DNA from: JANWHV01 sp035534995
Lineage (GTDB): Bacteria; Chloroflexota; UBA5177; JANWHV01
DNA: 10,765 nucleotides
Assembly (NCBI GenBank): GCA_035534995.1
Contig: DATLQX010000028.1
Span: forward strand, 1-10,765
Direction of reading: 5' to 3'
Below the pieces are notes generated by a model, which saw only the letters and a list, made by a program, of their open reading frames with translations, was not told where the DNA came from and made no database searches. Below are positions 7,301 to 10,765 of this stretch, piece after piece. Each line of letters starts with the position of its first letter. Positions within the stretch are counted from its first letter, which is position 1. The position numbers were made by a program, and so were the translations under genes.

Positions 7301-9169
7301 GCCCGCGTAGGTGTTGGGCGAGATCATCAGCCGCCAGGGCGCCTCGATCGCCGTTTCGGTGCTTGTAGGCTGGGCGATTTTCGCGTTGGTATAGGCGCCA
7401 TTGGGGACTGCCGTGCCGGGCACGCTCATGGTGAATTGATCCCAGGCCAGGAGGCTCTCCAGGGTAAAGGGGAGGGTGGTGCCGGGAGGTAAAGCGAAGA
7501 CCAGCCGGCTTTCGCCCGCCAGTTCGCGCCCGACCGGCATGGAGGGAGAGCCCTCGGGAAACTGGCCGTTCTTCCCGGCGTCCGGGTCGGGCGGTCGCAC
7601 GGCGTAGTGGGGAACACTTTCAAACGTTGCTTGCTCGGCGATGTTCTGACCGGGAAAATGGACGGCCAGGTACGTGGGGGTGTTCAAGGCGCGCGCCACG
7701 ATCGGGTCCGCCTGCTTGGCGCCGCGCGGTACCTGGCCGGAGCGCGGGACCAGCTTGCTGACCGAGCCGTCGCCCGCTGTCTCGAAGGCCATGTTGATGA
7801 ACTCGAAGCGGACCGCCAGCAAGTCGTCCGGTCGGAGGAGCGAGACTTGCGGATTAATCAGGGTAAAGCGAGTGATGGGGCTGGCCTCGCGCGCGCCAAG
7901 ATGGACCCGCGCGGTGGCGCCGTCCCCGGTCCGTTCCAGACCGGCGGCGACGAAGGCCACATACGCTCCCTCAGGCGACATCACCGGCTCGACCACGGCG
8001 CCCGCCATGGGCAGGCTGACGCGATGGATGCCGGGAGTTACCCGCACGCTTGTCGATCCGCCGGGAGCGCGGCGCATCTCAAAGGGAGGCGCCGAATCCC
8101 GCTCGCCCACCTCCACCGTTACCCCGAGCGCGTGGAGCGTCACCGGCTGCTCGTGATAGCGCGCGACCAGCGCGGCGGCCATGCCGGCCGGCTCGGAGAC
8201 CAGCGCATAGAGGGCGTGGCGGAGGCCCAGGGCAAAGGGAGCGCCCACCGCGTCCAGGAGGCCGGCGTGGGGAAGGAAGCTGATGGGAGGGTCGGTGGGA
8301 GCGCTTTCGGCGGCCAGGACGGGAGGAAGCGGGCCGGCGCGGCCCTCGCCCAACTCCACCCGAACGGAGGAGAAGGCATTGGCCGGAGTGACCAATCGCC
8401 AACGCCCCGCGGGCGGGAAGGCGGGCGCCAGTTGCCACTCTCGCCCGCCCCGTGCCAGCGTGATCGCGGATCGGCGCCCGGCGCGGGCGGTGAGCATCGC
8501 CGGTGCCTCGGGAGAGAGGAGGGAGAGGGTCGCCATATCGGCGGCCAGTTCGGGGCCGAGGCCGCGGATTGTCGCCGTATCGCTCCCCTGGATCCTCAGC
8601 CGCCAGTCCGCCGAGTAGACTGCCGTACCCTTCCCTCCCAGTCCCAGTTCCACCCGGTGGCCTAGGGAGACGCGGGTGGCGGGGAGACGCACCGTGCTGG
8701 TAGCGGGCGCCAGTCCAGCCAGCCAGCGCTCGAAGGGGACGGTGGCGTGGAAACCGCCCAGGGTGAGGCGGAGATTCAGGCGCCAGCCGGCGATTCCATG
8801 ACGCAGATCGCAGATGAGGTCGGCGGGGAGACGGGTACCAGGATAGAAGGCGTCGCGGAGGGTTACCTGGATGCGATCAGGCGTCTCCTCCACGCTCAGG
8901 CGGGGCGTCCCCGTAAAGCTTCCGGCATCGATCACCCAGCGTTCCACCCCATCGAGCAAGAAGGCCACCCGTTGGCGGCCGCGGACCAGCGAGACGGCGC
9001 CGAGACTCGGTGTCTCGGCGAGCCGGAGGGCGGGCGAGGCAGTGAGCGCGGCGGCGCCGGCCAGCCCAAGGGCCTGGCGGCGCGAGACGGCACCGGGGCG
9101 ATCCGGGTCGGGCAGGGGCGCGGCGCGTGAGGCACGGAGGGTGGCCAGGTTCAGCAGCGCGCGTGGCAT
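4319..9169 (-). CDS. Giant Tat-exported beta-rich protein, 1616 residues, first gene of the pair
   Basis: I do not recognise this family. The ATG at 9169 is well supported by GGAGG seven bases upstream. Residues 29-51 (SRRQALGLAGAAALTASPAL and onward) form a twin-arginine signal: RR at 30-31 and an Ala/Leu hydrophobic core, so export of a folded protein across the cytoplasmic membrane is predicted. Whether it is cleaved, perhaps near 44-51, is unclear. Residues about 58-1060 look beta-rich; the block around 802-866, with LGAWMDMRGAWDG and MGRDHYVRVVYKGYLFPFGH, looks like a conserved core. A Gly/Pro-rich linker lies near 1105-1122 and a glutamine-rich coiled coil at about 1203-1269. From about 1300 to 1590 there are alternating hydrophobic/polar strands with tight glycine turns, including SLFGGGGYFSITIG (1465-1478). 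Cysteines are very few (120, 1454, 1485). No enzymatic motif is seen. It is probably a structural or binding component working with the product of the next gene. Confidence 0.92.
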   Translation of the reverse strand: MPRALLNLATLRASRAAPLPDPDRPGAVSRRQALGLAGAAALTASPALRLAETPSLGAVSLVRGRQRVAFLLDGVERWVIDAGSFTGTPRLSVEETPDRIQVTLRDAFYPGTRLPADLICDLRHGIAGWRLNLRLTLGGFHATVPFERWLAGLAPATSTVRLPATRVSLGHRVELGLGGKGTAVYSADWRLRIQGSDTATIRGLGPELAADMATLSLLSPEAPAMLTARAGRRSAITLARGGREWQLAPAFPPAGRWRLVTPANAFSSVRVELGEGRAGPLPPVLAAESAPTDPPISFLPHAGLLDAVGAPFALGLRHALYALVSEPAGMAAALVARYHEQPVTLHALGVTVEVGERDSAPPFEMRRAPGGSTSVRVTPGIHRVSLPMAGAVVEPVMSPEGAYVAFVAAGLERTGDGATARVHLGAREASPITRFTLINPQVSLLRPDDLLAVRFEFINMAFETAGDGSVSKLVPRSGQVPRGAKQADPIVARALNTPTYLAVHFPGQNIAEQATFESVPHYAVRPPDPDAGKNGQFPEGSPSMPVGRELAGESRLVFALPPGTTLPFTLESLLAWDQFTMSVPGTAVPNGAYTNAKIAQPTSTETAIEAPWRLMISPNTYAGWVHSFRPVTFNGRTELWHTRLGVRLPVANHPDQHELYDGHYVYQLQSGGGGTAYTVTRDQIVNGKGVDSGAPYRTIRAVWSPDLADSTRLHDNVPFRMSLSGQDRADLVKLTSTFPPYQLHVQFQKLANKRFNPIITPVVPPVLPTAHQIKRPIPPVKLLLRQYYPLPVQVDRLMLTALGAWMDMRGAWDGSLLKPQVALEEWQHRGTMGRDHYVRVVYKGYLFPFGHNASLVKVTERKFYPLNGRNVAFLFQRLFIIVQQPTRTYGATGITDPSNGQSIDRKMPLKEVTITTKTTPDLDPPQPINGAFEAKYGVQDTDAFWVRSGGLDYPFHLVGKDGDGQLVEFTAPLAFVSIEKSLAYNHQAMQEVEADYDPGKRTRPANGQKMAFAPSTKRGDTTLHAVNIEFNAFIPPKNTDSLGQQPAFYPVVATAAVRIPQVEALQHSGQSPRIKLSDHFLKNDLGGSNNLGEVYAELLDNASVLFGQGNSGGGNTPGVVTPNFNITGLSRKLGPVGGGVDKIASGVLDNSFIQDFFSGQSAKILGAIDLFKIIQAVASAAGDFSSIPQMVSKPVLSAADQASQGSLTQQLQTLQQQLQQQLQPLQQQLSSLSAAEQELQQQVMQQISQLQQQFTSLLAPLEQQLAALLPTSIDVTLTWNPTIGPALGIFTPLPDDGKQKLMVTAELQASISPQLPTGGQLPISAQASYKITGHLDSFQIELLDVIQITFDSLDFTAQSGKKLSVVPKNVQVLFQGPLAFVNDLKDIIPPGGFSVGGLTIKVFLDIEPDHVDAGFSVAVPSVSVGIFSLQNISLGAKVVIPFLGDPIHFTFYFCTKDAPFLLTVSLFGGGGYFSITIGMDGVEECEASFEFGASVSIDLGVASGGISVMAGVYFKLQKGPPDQTNLSGFVDAHGEVSVLDIVSVSLDFHLSLNYEKNGMDTKVWGEATVTLSISILFFSVSFHVSVEKEFAGSHHDPKFKDQVSPENWDRYLNAFA
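5363..5563 (-). other. Glutamine-rich coiled-coil segment of the 1616-residue protein
   Basis: Residues about 1203-1269 are dominated by Gln and Leu in runs such as LQQQLQQQLQPLQQQLSSL, with leucines mostly three or four residues apart, typical of a helical coiled coil. It is the one clearly helical, repetitive part of an otherwise beta-rich protein, and it separates the large body from the C-terminal beta module. At DNA level it is a run of CTG/TTG-like triplets on the plus strand, a sequence prone to slippage. A role in oligomerisation or as a spacer stalk is inference. Confidence 0.75.
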
Positions 9170-9176
9170 CGCGAGG

Positions 9177-9181
9177 CCTCC
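9177..9181 (-). promoter_or_regulatory. Ribosome binding site GGAGG of the first giant gene
   Basis: GGAGG at 9181-9177 lies seven bases before the ATG at 9169. This fixes the start of the 1616-residue protein and places its Tat signal about 28 residues inside the N-terminus, a longer leading stretch than many Tat signals have. Confidence 0.75.
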
Positions 9182-9218
9182 AATCAGACTGATGGCCGTT
9201 TACGAACGGGAATGGAGC

Positions 9219-9259
9219 ATACGCCGCCCGGCCTGCCGAAGCGAGGGACTTCGGCGTAT
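9219..9259 (-). promoter_or_regulatory. Mutually exclusive hairpins in the leader of the giant-gene operon
   Basis: Two perfect inverted repeats share bases. ATACGCCG (9219-9226) pairs with CGGCGTAT (9252-9259), while GCCGAA (9235-9240) pairs with TTCGGC (9250-9255) around a 9-base loop. Because 9252-9255 belongs to both, only one stem can form at a time, a layout seen in attenuators and other conformational leader switches. The element lies 50-90 bases upstream of the ATG at 9169. I see no known riboswitch consensus, no leader peptide and no U-tract, so function is unproven and chance pairing in GC-rich DNA is possible. Confidence 0.35.
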
Positions 9260-9320
9260 CCGTCCTCCGAGCGGGACCGCGACAATATCGAACCGAGGCG
9301 CCAAGCAGGGAACTACCTCC

Positions 9321-9338
9321 ATGCTTGTGGCATAGCAT
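9321..9338. repeat. Small inverted repeat in the leader
   Basis: ATGCT (9321-9325) and AGCAT (9334-9338) form a perfect 5-base dyad with an 8-base spacer in the gap before the first giant gene. It could be a minor hairpin or a protein-binding dyad. It is short enough to be chance. Confidence 0.25.
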
Positions 9339-9360
9339 ACTCCCACTTTCCCCCTTTGCC

Positions 9361-9389
9361 TAGCCCATACGATATATTAACCGGGGCTA
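9361..9389. promoter_or_regulatory. Inverted repeat around an AT-rich island at the end of the phosphatase gene
   Basis: TAGCCC (9361-9366) and GGGCTA (9384-9389) are a perfect 6-base dyad flanking a conspicuously AT-rich core (ATATATTAA, about 9372-9380). On the minus strand the TAG stop of the phosphatase is the first three bases of one arm. TATCGT or TAATAT in the core could serve as a -10 element, but I find no convincing -35 at 16-18 bases. No U-tract follows, so it is not a standard intrinsic terminator. It is the best candidate in the gap for a promoter or operator of the giant-gene operon. Confidence 0.3.
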
Positions 9390-10385
9390 AATAGAGGTAT
9401 ATGTGGTTTTGTGGACATTTTCCTGGAGCAGACGATGCAGCACGGGCTCGATCTGGGCCCGGAGCGTCTGGTTAGCATAGCCAACCCAGGCCACGTTGCT
9501 CTCCGTATCAAGCGGGGCGGCCAGCGGGACACCCTGGGGATCGGTCACCCTGACCCCCGCCTCGCGAGCGATGAGCTCGGTGCAGAGGTCGTAGGGATGG
9601 CAGCAGAGGCGCGTCGCCCCCGCTCCGGCATGCAGCAGAGGCCGGAGGTCGGCCAGGAAGCGATCGTGGCCCACGGTCAGTTCATAGAGTTGCCCGCCGG
9701 AGCTGATGTATTGGTCGTCGAACACTTGCGGCGACTCGGTGGGCGGTGGGCCAAGCAGCTCCAGGAACAATGCCTCCTCGATGGCCGCCGCCGCCAGCTT
9801 GGCGCCGGGGAAGAACTTGCTGATCGCGGCGAATCCGCCGCGCAGCGTGGCGGCCTGGCTGGGGCGGGGAACGAAGGGGACGATCGTGCCGTCCCGGAGG
9901 TCGTGGGTTTCCCCCTCCACTCCGGCGCTATGGGCCGCCCAGAGAAGATCGGCCACGGCGGCCCGCGCGGTGGGCAATTCGGCCTGGAGCGCCACGCCGA
10001 TCTGGTCCAGGGTAGGACGACGGCCAGCGCGGGGCGGCGGGGCAACGCCGAACAGGGCCCAGGCGCTCCGCTTCCCGTACATCAACTCGCGGGTGCCGTC
10101 GATTGGGTCCACGATCAGGGTAAAAGCCAGGCGGTGAGGATCGGCGTTGGCGGGGAAGATACGCGCGCCCCCTTCGAGTCCCTCGGCCACCAGAAGAAAG
10201 GGGAGATCCTCGCTCCAGGCGACGCAGTAAGCCAGCAGCGCCTCCTCGCCGTGCTCGTCGATGCGGAAGATCGTATCGCCCCCGCGATCGCCAACCTCGC
10301 GGGAAAGCTCCTCGGTGGAGGAGGCGCGGATCCCGCGTGAGACCGCTTCGCGGATGGCCAGGGCCATAGCGCGCAGATGATGCAC
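9387..10385 (-). CDS. Inositol-monophosphatase-family phosphatase, divergent
   Basis: The family hydrolyses phosphate monoesters such as inositol phosphates, fructose-1,6-bisphosphate or 3'-phosphoadenosine 5'-phosphate, using Mg2+ in the cytoplasm. Numbered from the GTG at 10385: GGDTIFRID (36-43) matches the early D-x-T-x-x-D region, E68 in VAEGLEGG matches the metal-binding glutamate, DPIDGTRELMYG (93-104) is the signature metal-binding motif, and HPYDLCTELIAREAG (263-277) stands for the W-D-x-A-A second motif with D266. All expected metal ligands are present, so activity is likely; the substrate is unknown. An insertion of roughly 90 residues lies between the two motifs. The start is uncertain. 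GTG at 10385 has GAGAG seven bases upstream and leaves 31 bases after the previous stop. A GTG at 10475 would overlap the previous gene by 59 bases, and an ATG at 10367 lacks a ribosome site. It ends at TAG 9389-9387. Confidence 0.85.
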   Translation of the reverse strand: MHHLRAMALAIREAVSRGIRASSTEELSREVGDRGGDTIFRIDEHGEEALLAYCVAWSEDLPFLLVAEGLEGGARIFPANADPHRLAFTLIVDPIDGTRELMYGKRSAWALFGVAPPPRAGRRPTLDQIGVALQAELPTARAAVADLLWAAHSAGVEGETHDLRDGTIVPFVPRPSQAATLRGGFAAISKFFPGAKLAAAAIEEALFLELLGPPPTESPQVFDDQYISSGGQLYELTVGHDRFLADLRPLLHAGAGATRLCCHPYDLCTELIAREAGVRVTDPQGVPLAAPLDTESNVAWVGYANQTLRAQIEPVLHRLLQENVHKTTYTSI

Positions 10386-10416
10386 GAAATAGCTCTCGTT
10401 GCGCGGCAGGTTCCGA

Positions 10417-10765
10417 TCAGGAGGAGGAATCGAGACCGGACTCCTCCAGCCGGGCGCGGAGACGCGCGATCTCACTAGCGGCTAACTCGCGAGCCTGCCG
10501 TTCCCTCTCAAATCGCCGCTCGGCGGTAAGCCGCGCCCAGCGTTCCGCGTTCCGTTCCGTTTCCGCCGCGCGCCGCGCCTCCGTCTCCTCGTTAATCCGC
10601 AGGAGGCGTTCTCCCTCGCGGGTGATCAGGCGGAGCAGCGGGCCGCGAAAAGGGTTATTGGACGGCTCGGCCATCACCCGCAAGCCCACGGTGGCCAGCC
10701 AGAGCCCGCCCTCCTCCTCCAGCACGATCTCGCGAATGTCCTTTTTGGCCGTCTTGTTGGAGATC
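10417..10765 (-). CDS. C-terminal part of a Uma2-like protein with coiled-coil tail (5' end outside the window)
   Basis: The frame stays open to the right edge, so only about the last 115 residues are seen; the GTG at 10725 is internal rather than the start. The visible part begins SNKTAKKDIREIVLEEEG, then GLWLATVGLRV, then a segment with PFRGPLLRLITREGERL, followed by a highly charged Arg/Glu/Ala helix of about 55 residues ending at TGA 10419-10417. This order (a GLWL segment, a short strand resembling LRFYDxxG, then a charged coiled coil) is characteristic of the C-terminus of Uma2 family proteins, which have a PD-(D/E)XK nuclease-like fold and are multiplied in Cyanobacteria and Chloroflexota. 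The catalytic part is not in the window, so the call rests on the tail alone. It lies just upstream of the phosphatase and may be co-transcribed with it. Confidence 0.6.
   Translation of the reverse strand, partial: ISNKTAKKDIREIVLEEEGGLWLATVGLRVMAEPSNNPFRGPLLRLITREGERLLRINEETEARRAAETERNAERWARLTAERRFERERQARELAASEIARLRARLEESGLDSSS

Noticed and set aside
7607..8665. A 352-codon plus-strand open frame
   Set aside because: It is antisense to the first giant gene. Its composition is biased to Arg, Gly and Ala, no motif is seen, and it is a shadow of the well-supported minus-strand gene.
139..9169. Contractile injection system or phage tail genes
   Set aside because: Giant tandem genes raised the idea, but no sheath, tube, baseplate, spike or ATPase gene is present and no tail-protein motif is visible.
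9411..10340. A 309-codon plus-strand open frame
   Set aside because: It is antisense to the phosphatase, whose catalytic motifs are clear on the minus strand.

Overview
The window is GC-rich bacterial DNA, apparently above 60% G+C by eye. All credible genes lie on the minus strand and run from the right edge towards the left edge. Start codons are ATG or GTG, mostly with clear Shine-Dalgarno sequences. The mix of a Uma2-like protein tail, a twin-arginine (Tat) signal and high G+C fits a free-living bacterium such as a Chloroflexota member, but the window cannot fix the phylum and this is a weak guess.

In transcription order: (1) the C-terminal part of a Uma2-type protein with a charged coiled-coil tail enters from the right edge (10417-10765). 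(2) An inositol-monophosphatase-family phosphatase follows (9387-10385, possibly starting up to 90 bases further upstream). (3) A leader of about 217 bases (9170-9386) holds an AT-rich island and several inverted repeats, two of which exclude each other. (4) A giant 1616-residue protein (4319-9169) carries a Tat signal, a long beta-rich body, a glutamine-rich coiled coil and a beta-strand-rich C-terminal module. (5) A second giant protein of about 1388 residues (139-4305) begins 13 bases after the first one ends, behind its own ribosome binding site. (6) A short gap (9-138) contains CCGG-N6-CCGG-like units spaced 29 bases apart. (7) A further gene appears to start at position 8 and runs off the left edge.

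The two giant genes fill about 9 kb and are arranged as an operon. I recognise no enzyme, toxin, secretion or phage family in either. The first is predicted to be exported in folded form by Tat; the second has no signal of its own. The most interesting reading is that they form a large two-component, beta-rich extracytoplasmic or surface assembly with an undescribed function. The phosphatase and the Uma2-like gene are upstream neighbours with no visible functional link to the pair. I saw no tRNA, rRNA, CRISPR array, insertion sequence or phage gene. The large plus-strand open frames are antisense shadows.
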